This document shows, in pieces, positions 17,167-25,582 of a DNA stretch of 54,368 nt. How positions within the stretch are numbered: position 1 is the first letter of the stretch; each line of letters opens with the position of its first letter. Both the position numbers and the translations under genes were made by a program. The notes beneath the pieces are model-generated. The model did no database searches. It saw only the letters and a program-made list of their open reading frames with translations, and was not told where the DNA came from. Source of the DNA: Spirochaetaceae bacterium (GTDB lineage Bacteria; Spirochaetota; Spirochaetia; B11-G9); the NCBI GenBank assembly GCA_015493635.1, contig WGCU01000055.1, forward strand, positions 1-54,368. Direction: 5' to 3'.

Positions 17167-18366
17167 TTGTTTGAGAACATAATAGGCCATCAAAATACCA
17201 TTACACAGCTCAAAAAAGATATTGATCAGGAGATGCTTCCTCCTTCACTCCTTTTTACCGGTGAACCCTTTACCGGTAAAATGACAACAGCACTGGAACT
17301 TGCACGGGTTCTTTCTTGCAGGAAGAATGGAGCCTGGGGATGCAGCTGTTCATCTTGTACTAAACATCGTCTTCTTGAAAGCGGAAACACGGTTATACTC
17401 ACAACGAGAAGTTTCCTTCGGGAAATTAAAGTTTGCGGAGATACCCTCATGCGTACCATGAGTATACCGGCACGATTCATGTATATCCGTGCTGTACGGA
17501 AATTAATACATAAATTTGATGACGTCCTCTGGAGGAATGAAGATCAGAAAATAAAAAAGCTCAATCCTTCTCTTGAAAAACTTGAGGATACACTTGAACC
17601 GGTTTTTACCAATGAAAAACTGCCAGAGAAGGATAAGCTTGAAAAAATACTTTCCTCAGTTGAAAAAATTGTTGAGGGTATTGAAAATACAGTTAAAAGT
17701 GATGGAATACCGGTACATCAGATACGTAATGTGACATACTGGGTACATACAACGAACAATGAAAACAGTAAAATTGTTATTCTTGATAATGTTGACAGAC
17801 TTGGTGAAGGTTCTCGGAACGCTCTTTTAAAAGTTCTTGAGGAAACACCTCCTTCGGTATATTTTATTCTTCTCAGTTCGCGAAGAGAAGGGATTATACC
17901 TACCATTCTTTCCCGTGTGAGGACATACTCTTTCGCGTCAAGGAGCCAAGCGGTTGAGAGTGAGGTTATCAAAAGAATTTTCAGGGAAAAAGAAGATTTT
18001 ACCGGAAATCTGGAACGTTATTTCCTCTATAAGAATAATGTTAATGAAGAACTGCTTCATGAGTATGCTGTTCAAGTGATTTCTTCCGTGGTAAGAACAC
18101 GGGCAGGTGATACTGCCCGTCTTGAAACGGTGATAGCATCTGTGGTGAAGGATAACCTTTTTATCCCGTTTCTTCATGAGATTGTACGCGTTTTACAGAA
18201 CATACTTTATGAAGAGATGGACCCTGCTACGAATGTATCCGTGGCTACTTTAGCTGCCTGGTATGCTGCTCTTAATGAAGTACTTAAAAACAGGGAATCG
18301 TATAATCAGAATCCTTCATTGCTTTTATCGTCCTTATTTACTACCATGAGAGAAAACGCGCGATGA
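17167..18366 (+). CDS. holB: DNA polymerase III delta-prime-like clamp loader subunit
   Basis: 399 residues. A RuvB-like AAA+ clamp-loader fold: NIIGHQNTITQLKKDI at the N-terminus, GEPFTGKMTTALELA as an atypical Walker A, a four-Cys zinc module CRKNGAWGCSCSSC, Walker B-like KIVILDNVDRL, and ALLKVLEETPPSVYFIL with LSRVRT in the SRC-motif position. An extra helical stretch (about 95-190) separates the zinc module from Walker B, making it longer than E. coli HolB (334). Walker A departs from GKT/S (GKM), as expected for a non-hydrolysing delta-prime rather than DnaX. The start is TTG at 17167, 2 bp after the cvpA stop; the 3' end overlaps the kinase gene by 4 bp. Confidence 0.85.
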   Translation: MFENIIGHQNTITQLKKDIDQEMLPPSLLFTGEPFTGKMTTALELARVLSCRKNGAWGCSCSSCTKHRLLESGNTVILTTRSFLREIKVCGDTLMRTMSIPARFMYIRAVRKLIHKFDDVLWRNEDQKIKKLNPSLEKLEDTLEPVFTNEKLPEKDKLEKILSSVEKIVEGIENTVKSDGIPVHQIRNVTYWVHTTNNENSKIVILDNVDRLGEGSRNALLKVLEETPPSVYFILLSSRREGIIPTILSRVRTYSFASRSQAVESEVIKRIFREKEDFTGNLERYFLYKNNVNEELLHEYAVQVISSVVRTRAGDTARLETVIASVVKDNLFIPFLHEIVRVLQNILYEEMDPATNVSVATLAAWYAALNEVLKNRESYNQNPSLLLSSLFTTMRENAR

Positions 18367-19535
18367 GAAATTTTATCCAAAAAGCATTAAATAAATTATC
18401 AAAACTTGATAAAGAACAAATTCGTACACTGCTCTTTGACCTTGCATCAGAAAATGAACTTATGGAAGTAGTGCTTGATTCCCTCGTCGACGGTATTCTC
18501 GTTGTGGATTTGGACAATAAGCTCATAACTTTTAACAGAACTGCGGATAAGCTAATCTGTTTTAAGGTGAATGATCCTTCTGACTGTATTATCTGGGATG
18601 CGGTAGAGGACCGTGATATTGCGGAATTTATAAAGAATGTATTAAAAAATGGTGAACGGGTAACTGAAGAGGAGTTTACGCTGAATTATTCCGGTACTAT
18701 CCGGACTATATGTTTTGATATTATGCCGCTGGTTAAAAAAGGGAGCATTCAGGGGAGCGTTATTATTGTCTCGGATATTACGGAACGTAAGAGGAAAGAA
18801 GCACGGCTGCGGCGGGCGGAAAGTCTTGCATCGCTTACTACCCTGGCAGCAGGAGTAGCGCATGAAATAAAGAATCCCCTTGGTTCTATAGGAATACATA
18901 TTCAGCTTATGCAGAAATCGTTGAAAATGAATAAATCACTGACAGAGGAAACTGCGGGAAAGTATCTTGACATCATTAATGAAGAGATCGAACGATTAAA
19001 TGAAATAATTGTTGATTTTCTTTTTGCTGTACGGCCAATGAACACAAATTTAAAACTGTCACATATAAATTCTGTTGTCTCTGATCTGCTTGATTTTGTA
19101 AAATATGAATTAAAAAACAGTAATATTAACATACATACAGACCTTGATCCGAATATTTCTAAAATATATATGGATGAAAAATTTGTAAAACAAGCTATTT
19201 TGAATATAATAAAGAATGCAGAAGCAGCTATGCCTCAGGGGGGGACATTAACAGTAAAAACATCAGAAGGAGACGGCTTGGTTCATCTTGAAATCAAAGA
19301 TACCGGCATCGGTATTTCAGAAGAGAATATGGGAAAGATATTCGAACCTTACTTTACAACAAAGCAGTTTGGATCAGGCTTGGGTTTGACCGTAGTCTAT
19401 AAAATAATTAAAGAACATAGTGGAGAGATTCTTCTGGAATCAAAAGAAGGCGAGGGCACAACATTTACTATTAATTTTCCCCTTCCTCAGAGAGATAAAA
19501 AACTATTGGATTGGCAGGCAGAAAATGAAGTTTAA
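18363..19535 (+). CDS. PAS-domain sensor histidine kinase, NtrB-like
   Basis: 390 residues with no membrane segment, so cytosolic. A PAS domain lies at about 33-145, ending in IVSDITERKRKE. The dimerisation/phosphoacceptor box is LAAGVAHEIKNPLGS with His167. The ATPase part shows the N box NIIKNAEAAM, G1 IKDTGIGIS, F box FEPYFTTK and G2 GSGLGLTVV. It should phosphorylate the NtrC-type regulator encoded next, whose ATG lies within its own last 11 bp. The start overlaps the holB stop in an ATGA. The same pair next to murG and cvpA is something I recall from treponemes (not checked). Confidence 0.92.
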   Translation: MRNFIQKALNKLSKLDKEQIRTLLFDLASENELMEVVLDSLVDGILVVDLDNKLITFNRTADKLICFKVNDPSDCIIWDAVEDRDIAEFIKNVLKNGERVTEEEFTLNYSGTIRTICFDIMPLVKKGSIQGSVIIVSDITERKRKEARLRRAESLASLTTLAAGVAHEIKNPLGSIGIHIQLMQKSLKMNKSLTEETAGKYLDIINEEIERLNEIIVDFLFAVRPMNTNLKLSHINSVVSDLLDFVKYELKNSNINIHTDLDPNISKIYMDEKFVKQAILNIIKNAEAAMPQGGTLTVKTSEGDGLVHLEIKDTGIGISEENMGKIFEPYFTTKQFGSGLGLTVVYKIIKEHSGEILLESKEGEGTTFTINFPLPQRDKKLLDWQAENEV

Positions 19536-20898
19536 TATTCTCATTGTTGATGATGAAAAAAATATAAGAGAAGGTCTTGGCGCATCTCTCGAAATGGATG
19601 GATATAAAATATTTTTGGCCGAAAACGGGAAAAAAGGGTTGGATGCAGTAAACAGAGAAGACATTGACCTTGTTATTACCGATCTCAAAATGCCTGAGTT
19701 ATCCGGTGAAGAACTGTTGAAAAAGATAACATCCGCAAATCCTAATATTCCTGTCATTATCCTTACCGGACATGGATCCATTGAAACAGCTGTTACAGCC
19801 ATGAGAAACGGTGCTTTTGACTTTCTTACGAAACCGGTAAATCTTGACCGTCTTTCTCTCTTGGTAAAACGGGCACTGTCAAACAGGCAGCTTGTTTTAA
19901 AGCACCGGGAGCTGGAAGATGAAGTAGAACGGTTAAGCAAGCGTCAAAAGTTCAGTGCCATTATCGGGAAAAGCGCCCAGATGAGAAAAGTACTGGAAGT
20001 TGTTGAACAGGTTGCAGATACAAAAGCTTCTGTTCTCATTACCGGAGAAAGCGGTGTAGGGAAAGAACTTATTGCTGATGCCATACACAACCTTTCTTCC
20101 CGGAAAAACCAGCGGTTTATCAAGGTTCATTGTGCTGCACTGTCTGAGAATCTGCTGGAAAGTGAATTGTTCGGACATGAAAAGGGCTCCTTTACCGGTG
20201 CTATCGCACGAAAGCGGGGGCGGTTTGAACTAGCTGATAAAGGTACGATCTTTCTTGATGAGATAGGAGAAATAAATCAGAGTGTACAGATAAAGATTTT
20301 GAGAGTACTCCAGGAAAAGAAATTTGAAAGGGTTGGAGGGGAAGAAACTCTGGAAGTTGATGTAAGAATCCTTTCAGCTACAAACAAAGATCTAAAAAAT
20401 GAAATTGGAAAAGGTACATTCCGTGAAGATCTATTTTACAGACTTAACGTTGTCAATATCCATGTTCCTCCTTTAAGGGAAAGAAAAGAGGATATTTCAC
20501 TTCTTTCAGCTGCTTTTTTAAATGAATTTGCCCGGGATAACGGGAAAAAAATTGACGGGATAGATCCGAAGGCCTATCGTGCTCTGTATAATTATGACTG
20601 GCCGGGGAATATCAGGGAACTTCGTAACTGTATTGAAAGTTCAGTTGTTATGTGCAGGGGGAATATTATTACGCTGAATGATATGCCTCCTTCAGTAGCG
20701 GCTGGAAGGGATGATGAATATATAAGAATTAGTCCGGGGATGAGTCTTGAAGAAGCTGAAAAAGAAATTATACGTATGACCCTTATACATGCGAAGGGGA
20801 ACAAGACAAAAACAGCAGAGATCCTCGGTATCGGCCGTAAAACTCTCCACCGGAAAATAAAAGAGTTCAATCTGGAAGGTGAGAAGAACACAGAATAG
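19525..20898 (+). CDS. NtrC-family sigma-54-dependent response regulator
   Basis: 457 residues. The receiver domain (1-120) has Asp53 in [11 protein letters not shown] and Lys in LTKPVNL. The AAA+ activator domain has Walker A GESGVGKE, the sigma-54 contact loop GSFTGA, Walker [10 protein letters not shown] and an R-finger region. The Fis-type HTH is [20 protein letters not shown]. It should activate sigma-54 promoters on phosphorylation by the adjacent kinase. I chose the ATG at 19525, where the receiver fold begins; the frame extends upstream inside the kinase gene but lacks homology. The sigma-54-type promoter at 25546 is a candidate target. Confidence 0.94.
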   Translation: MKFNILIVDDEKNIREGLGASLEMDGYKIFLAENGKKGLDAVNREDIDLVITDLKMPELSGEELLKKITSANPNIPVIILTGHGSIETAVTAMRNGAFDFLTKPVNLDRLSLLVKRALSNRQLVLKHRELEDEVERLSKRQKFSAIIGKSAQMRKVLEVVEQVADTKASVLITGESGVGKELIADAIHNLSSRKNQRFIKVHCAALSENLLESELFGHEKGSFTGAIARKRGRFELADKGTIFLDEIGEINQSVQIKILRVLQEKKFERVGGEETLEVDVRILSATNKDLKNEIGKGTFREDLFYRLNVVNIHVPPLRERKEDISLLSAAFLNEFARDNGKKIDGIDPKAYRALYNYDWPGNIRELRNCIESSVVMCRGNIITLNDMPPSVAAGRDDEYIRISPGMSLEEAEKEIIRMTLIHAKGNKTKTAEILGIGRKTLHRKIKEFNLEGEKNTE

Positions 20899-20910
20899 TG
20901 ATTTTTATGT

Positions 20911-21282
20911 CTACTTCCCCGTTTTTGCTGATTCCCATGCTTTTATTCTTTGAAAAGAAATATTTACCGCTTTTATTTTCTCATTCGCATCTGATTGTTG
21001 TTTTTTAGGGGCTTGGGTTAAGCGGTCAGGATGGTATTTCTTTACAAGGTGAATGTACCTTCTTTTTACAACAGAGAAGGGAGCTCCGAAATGAATATCA
21101 AGTGTTTCATAATCCTGCCGAAGTATTTCAGGAACCTGCTGTGGCGGCGTTTCTTCTTTTAAGAAATTATTGAGTTCTTCCCACGCTTCTGAAAAATATG
21201 AATTGTCATATTCGTTGGTCTGTTCTGTTTCTGTATGAGCAGAACGCAACAGACGGTAAAAACGGTCAAGTATCTGGTTCAT
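20911..21282 (-). CDS. J-domain (DnaJ-like) protein
   Basis: 123 residues. The J domain is C-terminal (about 58-115): YETLDIHFGAPFSVVKRRYI, then the hallmark HPD at 84-86 in LVKKYHPDRL, and KIKAVNISFQRIKAWE. The first 55 residues are not recognisable. J proteins stimulate DnaK ATPase; this one lacks the Gly/Phe and zinc regions, so it is a type III partner and its client is unknown. Its start overlaps the end of the upstream DapF-like gene by 17 bp, so the two are coupled. It ends 12 bp from the convergent response regulator. Confidence 0.8.
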   Translation of the reverse strand: MNQILDRFYRLLRSAHTETEQTNEYDNSYFSEAWEELNNFLKEETPPQQVPEILRQDYETLDIHFGAPFSVVKRRYIHLVKKYHPDRLTQAPKKQQSDANEKIKAVNISFQRIKAWESAKTGK

Positions 21283-22069
21283 CGTAGTAGTATGTCCCTC
21301 TATAAACGTATTCGGGTTTACCGGTCAGGTATACTTTTTCTCCTTTACCCTTCCATTGAAAAAAAAGTTTGCCGCCTTTACAGTTTACAAGAAGTTCATT
21401 ATCACAGTAATTATTAGTAACGGATGCTGTCCCTGCAACTGCTGCGGCAAAAATCATGTCTTTTACACTCCTTTTAATAAAAGGTTCAATTTCAATTTCC
21501 TCATTGCTGTATACTGAAGTAAAAACAGTCCGTATACTTTCTTCGGGAGTAATTCCCGAATTCAAGGTATCAGCTATATCTTTCTTTTCTCCTCTTTCCA
21601 TGTTAAGAAAGAAAAAAGAAGCACCGGGAACAGTAAAATAAACAGGGGTGTAGGAGTATAGCTTTTCATTGATACGAAGCTTTTCTTCCGGACGGAGAAA
21701 AGGAACTCCTGTAGAAATTCTAAATGTTCTGCTGTCAATGGATTCAACAGAAACAGAAAGGCCGCCTGTCTTAAAAGTAAGAATACTGCTGCCCTGTAAC
21801 CCGTAGTCAAAGATGAATTTAGCGGTACAAATACAGGCATCGTAAGACATCTGTTCATTTCCTGCATAATTTAAATGCTGCATTCTCACATTTTTTTCAT
21901 GATCCTTGGAAAGAAATATAACACCGTTGGAGCCTGCACCGCTCCCCCTTTTAGAAATACGTTTTGCAATATCTGCTGATTGTTCTGAAGAAAGCAGTGC
22001 TTTATTTAAAAAATTAAAAAGGATGAAATCATTTCCGCAGATATGCAGTTTATAAAAATCAAGTTCCAT
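21266..22069 (-). CDS. Diaminopimelate epimerase-like protein lacking catalytic cysteines
   Basis: 267 residues, the DapF length. Fold markers are YKLHICGNDFILF (canonical GNDF), KRGSGAGSNGVIFL (GIGADGV position) and RMQHLNYAGNEQM (NADGSEAEMCGNG region). The first catalytic Cys motif (CGNG) reads SYDA at about 75-78. The second (ACGTGA) reads VAGTAS at about 211-216. Both thiols that epimerise diaminopimelate are therefore absent, and racemase activity is unlikely. It could be a non-catalytic paralogue or have a new role. The ATG has no Shine-Dalgarno and follows a -10 box at 8 bp. It is coupled to the J-domain gene downstream. Confidence 0.8.
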   Translation of the reverse strand: MELDFYKLHICGNDFILFNFLNKALLSSEQSADIAKRISKRGSGAGSNGVIFLSKDHEKNVRMQHLNYAGNEQMSYDACICTAKFIFDYGLQGSSILTFKTGGLSVSVESIDSRTFRISTGVPFLRPEEKLRINEKLYSYTPVYFTVPGASFFFLNMERGEKKDIADTLNSGITPEESIRTVFTSVYSNEEIEIEPFIKRSVKDMIFAAAVAGTASVTNNYCDNELLVNCKGGKLFFQWKGKGEKVYLTGKPEYVYRGTYYYDEPDT

Positions 22070-22077
22070 TAAGTGAA

Positions 22078-22106
22078 ATAGTACTGAAGAAAATAAAAAA
22101 TATCTA
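22078..22106 (-). promoter_or_regulatory. Promoter of the DapF-like gene
   Basis: On the minus strand TAGATA (22106-22101), a 17-bp spacer and TACTAT (22083-22078), only 8 bp before the ATG. It predicts a nearly leaderless transcript and lies back to back with the dinG promoter. Confidence 0.5.
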
Positions 22107-22125
22107 TATAAAACATGAGAAAAAC

Positions 22126-22153
22126 TTGATTATTTCACTTTTCTGTGTATTCC
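22126..22153 (+). promoter_or_regulatory. Promoter of the JAB-DinG gene
   Basis: TTGATT (22126-22131), a 16-bp spacer and TATTCC (22148-22153). The in-frame GTG and ATG start codons come 8 and 11 bp later, and no ribosome site is present. Confidence 0.45.
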
Positions 22154-22164
22154 TCTTTGTAGTG

Positions 22165-24627
22165 ATGAAGAGTAGTGAAAAGTTACACCACAATGTAATT
22201 CTTAAAATGAGGGAAGCTATACGTGATGCTGAAGGGCAGGAAGTTCTTTTTGTCATAAAGACAGATGAAACCGGTATGGGTATGGATGTTGTAACAGCAG
22301 CCCGCGGAAACGACACGGCTGCTCCTTTTATCTATCCAGCAGCGGAAAAAGGGGATGCTGTTATTCATAATCATCCTTCGGGAGTTTTAAAACCAAGTTC
22401 CAATGATCTTACCATTGCCGCCAAACTGGGAAATGAGGGAATCGGATTCTACATTGTGAATAATCTTGTTAGTAAAATTTACTGTGTCAGCGAAGCTGTT
22501 CCCGGTAGAAGGATAACTCTTCTTGATAAGGAAAGCCTGTGTTCCATTCTTCTTCCCGGCGGGCTTTTAAGTAAAGAGTTTGAATATTATGAAGTGCGGG
22601 ATTCTCAGGTAGAAATGCTTGAAAAAGTTATTGACGCTTTTAATAACAATGAGATTAATGTAATCGAAGCCGGTACCGGGGTAGGGAAATCATTCGCTTA
22701 TCTTATCCCGGCTCTTCAATGGGCACGTCAAAATAAAGAGAGGGTTGTTGTCTCAACAGCAACAATAAATTTACAGCAGCAGCTTATTGATAAAGACATT
22801 CCGCTTTTACAGAGAATAACAGGGACAAGACTCAAAGGTGTTCTTGTTAAGGGAAGGGGAAATTATATATGCTTACGGAAGTTGGAAGAAGCCATTCAGG
22901 AGCAGTCTCTTTTTAATGAGGAAAATGATGAATTAAATGTCCTGAACCGTTGGGCGAGAGTGACAAAAGACGGCAGTAAATCTGACCTTGCGTTCATGCC
23001 CGACAGGACGTTATGGAATAAAGTATGTTCAGAGTCCGATGCCTGTATGGGAATGAAATGTCCAAAGCGTGAAAAATGTTTCGTTATGAAAGCTCGTAAA
23101 GAAACAGCTTCTGCACAAATTCTTGTTGTAAATCATCATCTTCTTTTTTCCGATCTTGGAATGCGTATTCACGGTGCCGGTTTTGAAGGGACGGCTGTTC
23201 TACCTCCTTACAGTAGAGTTATCTTTGATGAGGCCCATACTATTGAAAAGAGTGCGACAAGTTTCTTCTCTGAAAATTACAATAAATTTTTACTTCTTAA
23301 GAGCCTGAATGCTTTATACGGGAGGAAGAAAAGGGTTGTCTATGGCGTATTTGAGAAAATTAAACTTCTTGTTAATGCCCCTGATGAACTTGATTCTGTC
23401 CCATCCCTTATTTCAAAGATAAGAGAGTTAGTAGATCTTGTAGAGCAGTTTTCACTGACATTTATTGGAGAAGACACGACAAAGCGGCTTCTTCCTTCAG
23501 ACAGTTCTGTGCTGCTTGAGAATCTTGTCAATGCGTTTTACAATCTTCATAGAGCGACGGCGAAACTGATTCAGGTGCTGCATGATGGAGCCGGCGATTT
23601 ATTATTGGAGGCAGATGATAATACCGATGTGTTTAATTTGAGAATTATTCTGCAGCGGCTGCAGAAAGTTTGCAGTGTGCTTGATGCTCTGCAGCATTAT
23701 GGTGAAAATGATGAGAAAATAGTTTGGATGGAGAAGAAACGGACGGGGAAGAATGATACTTTTTCTTCATTTTTCATCACCCCCCTTGACATTTCCGGTA
23801 TGATGAAAGCTGCTGTATATGAACCCCAGTCTACTGCTGTTTTTACTTCTGCAACCTTAACCGTACAAAAAAATTTCAATTTCTGGAAAGAACGGATAGG
23901 GCTTAATCTTGCAGACAGCGGTACAGACCGGACGGTAACGTACGTACGGTTGAAATCACCTTTCGAATACAGGAAACAGGTTCTTCTCAGCATCCCTCAA
24001 GATGCTCCGGATCCTGGAAGTGAAGCATTTCAGGGATTTATGTCTCAGACTATCATGGATATACTGGAACTGTCAGAGGGGAAAGGTCTTGTTCTTTTTA
24101 CTTCCTACAGTATGCTTAGAAAAACCTATGCAGAAACCCGTTCATTTCTGGAACAACGGGGAATTACCGTAATGAAGCAGGGCGATGCCGACCGGTCGAA
24201 ACTTCTTGTAACCTTCAATACAGATATTTCAAGTGTCCTTTTTGCAACTGATTCTTTCTGGGAAGGTGTTGATGTTCCCGGAGAATCGCTTAAAGTGGTT
24301 ATCATATGCAAGCTCCCTTTCCGTGTCCCGACAGATCCTATTGTAAAAGCACGTATGGAGAGAATTGAAGCCCGGGGAGGGAATCCATTTTTTGATCTAT
24401 CCCTTCCTGAAGCTGCCATGCGGTTAAAACAGGGGTTTGGAAGACTTATGCGACGGAAAAACGACCATGGTATCGTTGCTATTCTCGACCCGAGGATTAT
24501 TCGTAAAGGGTACGGAAAAGCTCTGCTGGATTCGTTACCGGAAACGGCCGTCAGTATTACATCGAAAGAGAATATGCTGCTGGATATTGAGGATTTTCTC
24601 TATGCAAAAAAAAAGCAGCTCCTGTGA
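22165..24627 (+). CDS. dinG: DinG-type XPD-family DNA helicase with N-terminal JAB/RadC-like domain
   Basis: 820 residues. Residues 1-125 form a JAB/MPN-type domain with the metalloprotease motif HxHx7SxxD intact in IHNHPSGVLKPSSNDL and a candidate Glu upstream (KTDETG). After a linker comes an XPD/DinG helicase: Walker A EAGTGVGKS, an iron-sulfur Cys set (CSESDACMGMKCPKREKC), VNHHLLF, DEAH in VIFDEAHTIEKS, SATLTVQ, and motifs V-VI ATDSFWEGVDVPG and QGFGRLMRR. DinG unwinds 5'-3' and resolves R-loops and damaged forks. E. coli DinG has no such N-terminal domain. The start is uncertain (GTG 22162 or ATG 22165); a TTG at 22126 would overlap the promoter. Confidence 0.88.
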   Translation: MKSSEKLHHNVILKMREAIRDAEGQEVLFVIKTDETGMGMDVVTAARGNDTAAPFIYPAAEKGDAVIHNHPSGVLKPSSNDLTIAAKLGNEGIGFYIVNNLVSKIYCVSEAVPGRRITLLDKESLCSILLPGGLLSKEFEYYEVRDSQVEMLEKVIDAFNNNEINVIEAGTGVGKSFAYLIPALQWARQNKERVVVSTATINLQQQLIDKDIPLLQRITGTRLKGVLVKGRGNYICLRKLEEAIQEQSLFNEENDELNVLNRWARVTKDGSKSDLAFMPDRTLWNKVCSESDACMGMKCPKREKCFVMKARKETASAQILVVNHHLLFSDLGMRIHGAGFEGTAVLPPYSRVIFDEAHTIEKSATSFFSENYNKFLLLKSLNALYGRKKRVVYGVFEKIKLLVNAPDELDSVPSLISKIRELVDLVEQFSLTFIGEDTTKRLLPSDSSVLLENLVNAFYNLHRATAKLIQVLHDGAGDLLLEADDNTDVFNLRIILQRLQKVCSVLDALQHYGENDEKIVWMEKKRTGKNDTFSSFFITPLDISGMMKAAVYEPQSTAVFTSATLTVQKNFNFWKERIGLNLADSGTDRTVTYVRLKSPFEYRKQVLLSIPQDAPDPGSEAFQGFMSQTIMDILELSEGKGLVLFTSYSMLRKTYAETRSFLEQRGITVMKQGDADRSKLLVTFNTDISSVLFATDSFWEGVDVPGESLKVVIICKLPFRVPTDPIVKARMERIEARGGNPFFDLSLPEAAMRLKQGFGRLMRRKNDHGIVAILDPRIIRKGYGKALLDSLPETAVSITSKENMLLDIEDFLYAKKKQLL

Positions 24628-24637
24628 GCTGCTTTTT
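24606..24637. terminator. Bidirectional intrinsic terminator between dinG and groES
   Basis: A stem GCAGCTC (24615-24621)/GAGCTGC (24626-24632) with a CTGT loop, flanked by nine A and five T, works in both directions. The dinG TGA at 24625-24627 lies inside the loop and right arm. Confidence 0.85.
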
Positions 24638-24642
24638 AAAAA

Positions 24643-24909
24643 TTAATCGATTATTGCCAGTACATCGGACATGTGTAAAAGGAGGTGATCTTCTCCATCA
24701 ATAGTTACTGCAGTTCCTGCGTATTTATCGTACATAACTTTCTGCCCTGGTTTGACTTTGATCATTTCTTTATCATCACCAATTTCAATAACAACGCCGG
24801 TCTGGGTCTTTTCCTGTGCCGTTTGAGGTATAAAAAGTCCTCCTGCTGTTTTTTCTTCCATGACTTCTGTTTTGATTAATACACGGTCACTAAGGGGTTT
24901 CACCTTCAT
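24643..24909 (-). CDS. groES: Co-chaperonin GroES
   Basis: 88 residues. KVKPLSDRVLIKTEVMEEKTAGGLF carries the conserved N-terminal strand and part of the mobile loop, and IEIGDDKEMIKVKPGQKVMYDKYAG the core barrel. It caps the GroEL ring in protein folding. The ATG is preceded by GGAGGAAAG. groEL is not adjacent, so the usual groESL operon is split here. No CIRCE inverted repeat is visible upstream. Confidence 0.96.
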   Translation of the reverse strand: MKVKPLSDRVLIKTEVMEEKTAGGLFIPQTAQEKTQTGVVIEIGDDKEMIKVKPGQKVMYDKYAGTAVTIDGEDHLLLHMSDVLAIID

Positions 24910-24966
24910 ACTTTCCTCCTGATTATTTTAAGGTTCATTCTAAGCTCTATACTTGCTTCAAAAGAA

Positions 24967-24995
24967 ATATACGCATGAAAAAAATAATCGTCAAG
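24967..24995 (-). promoter_or_regulatory. Sigma-70-type promoter of groES
   Basis: On the minus strand TTGACG (24995-24990), a 17-bp spacer and TATATT (24972-24967), leaving a leader of about 50 nt before the groES ATG. Confidence 0.7.
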
Positions 24996-25021
24996 AGGAT
25001 TTCAAAAACATGCAAAAAAAC

Positions 25022-25050
25022 TTGTCATTTCCGGATTTGCTTTGTATCTT
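25022..25050 (+). promoter_or_regulatory. Promoter with -10 box 6 bp from the start codon
   Basis: TTGTCA (25022-25027), a 17-bp spacer and TATCTT (25045-25050). The ATG of the small gene begins at 25057, exactly where transcription should start. Confidence 0.55.
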
Positions 25051-25056
25051 TATTAC

Positions 25057-25365
25057 ATGAGTTCAACGTATAACACCAGAGGATTAAGCCTCTATAATCC
25101 TGATACATACAAACAACTTTCGGTTGAGGACAGAAAGCTTTTTTTTACCGTACAGATGTCTCTATATCTTCATTATAAGAAGAGGGGGATTCGATCATCC
25201 GCTGAGAAAGATATGCTGGAAGATCTGCTCTCTGTATATTGGGATGAAATTGAGAAATCAGGTATTCTTGACGGGAAATCTATCGATGAGAAGCTGTGTA
25301 TCTGCAGTGAGTTCAAGATTTATTTTCCCTACACTGAAGTCCCTGCATATCTACGTCAAAAATAA
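25057..25365 (+). CDS. Small conserved-looking protein, function unknown
   Basis: 102 residues, rich in Tyr, Lys, Glu and Ser, with no signal peptide, membrane helix or motif I recognise. It looks alpha-helical (LSVEDRKLFFTVQMSLYLHY, then AEKDMLEDLLSVYWDEIEKS). The ATG at 25057 is chosen because an in-frame TTG at 25042 would lie upstream of the predicted transcription start. It has no ribosome site; the promoter sits 6 bp away, suggesting a leaderless mRNA. It stands alone between groES (divergent) and the sigma-factor gene. Confidence 0.6.
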   Translation: MSSTYNTRGLSLYNPDTYKQLSVEDRKLFFTVQMSLYLHYKKRGIRSSAEKDMLEDLLSVYWDEIEKSGILDGKSIDEKLCICSEFKIYFPYTEVPAYLRQK

Positions 25366-25425
25366 TTATTCGTATATAAAATAATGCCTCCTTTTGCCCC
25401 ATTTTTAGGCTTAAAAAACAGTTTT

Positions 25426-25440
25426 GGGTTATTCTGACCC
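25426..25440. promoter_or_regulatory. Possible enhancer site for a sigma-54 activator (GGGT-N7-ACCC dyad)
   Basis: The dyad lies about 105 bp upstream of the sigma-54 promoter, the usual distance for an NtrC-type enhancer. The motif ATTTTTAGG occurs on both sides, at 25401-25409 and 25459-25467. The assignment rests on position and symmetry only. Confidence 0.3.
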
Positions 25441-25545
25441 TATTACATAGTTTTTGCTATTTTTAGGGGATGACAAAATTATATTAAAAATTTGTAAGTA
25501 TATATATAATAAGTAATTATAAAAAAGTTGGAAAAAACAAAATGT

Positions 25546-25560
25546 TGGCATGCCCTTTGC
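25546..25560 (+). promoter_or_regulatory. Sigma-54 (RpoN) promoter of the sigma-factor gene
   Basis: TGGCATG-CCCT-TTGC matches the consensus TGGCACG-N4-TTGC at every position but one, with the invariant GG (25547-25548) and GC (25559-25560) exactly 10 bp apart. The start would be near 25572, just ahead of the GGAGG ribosome site (25573-25577) and 11 nt before the ATG. Confidence 0.8.
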
Positions 25561-25582
25561 TTGTATAGAGGTGGAGGCAGAT

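Noticed and set aside
17260-17290. Non-canonical Walker A (GEPFTGKM) in the clamp-loader gene
   Set aside because: Delta-prime subunits commonly lack ATPase activity, so this fits holB and is not unusual.
24910-24966. Possible CIRCE (HrcA) element upstream of groES
   Set aside because: No TTAGCACTC-N9-GAGTGCTAA type repeat is present.
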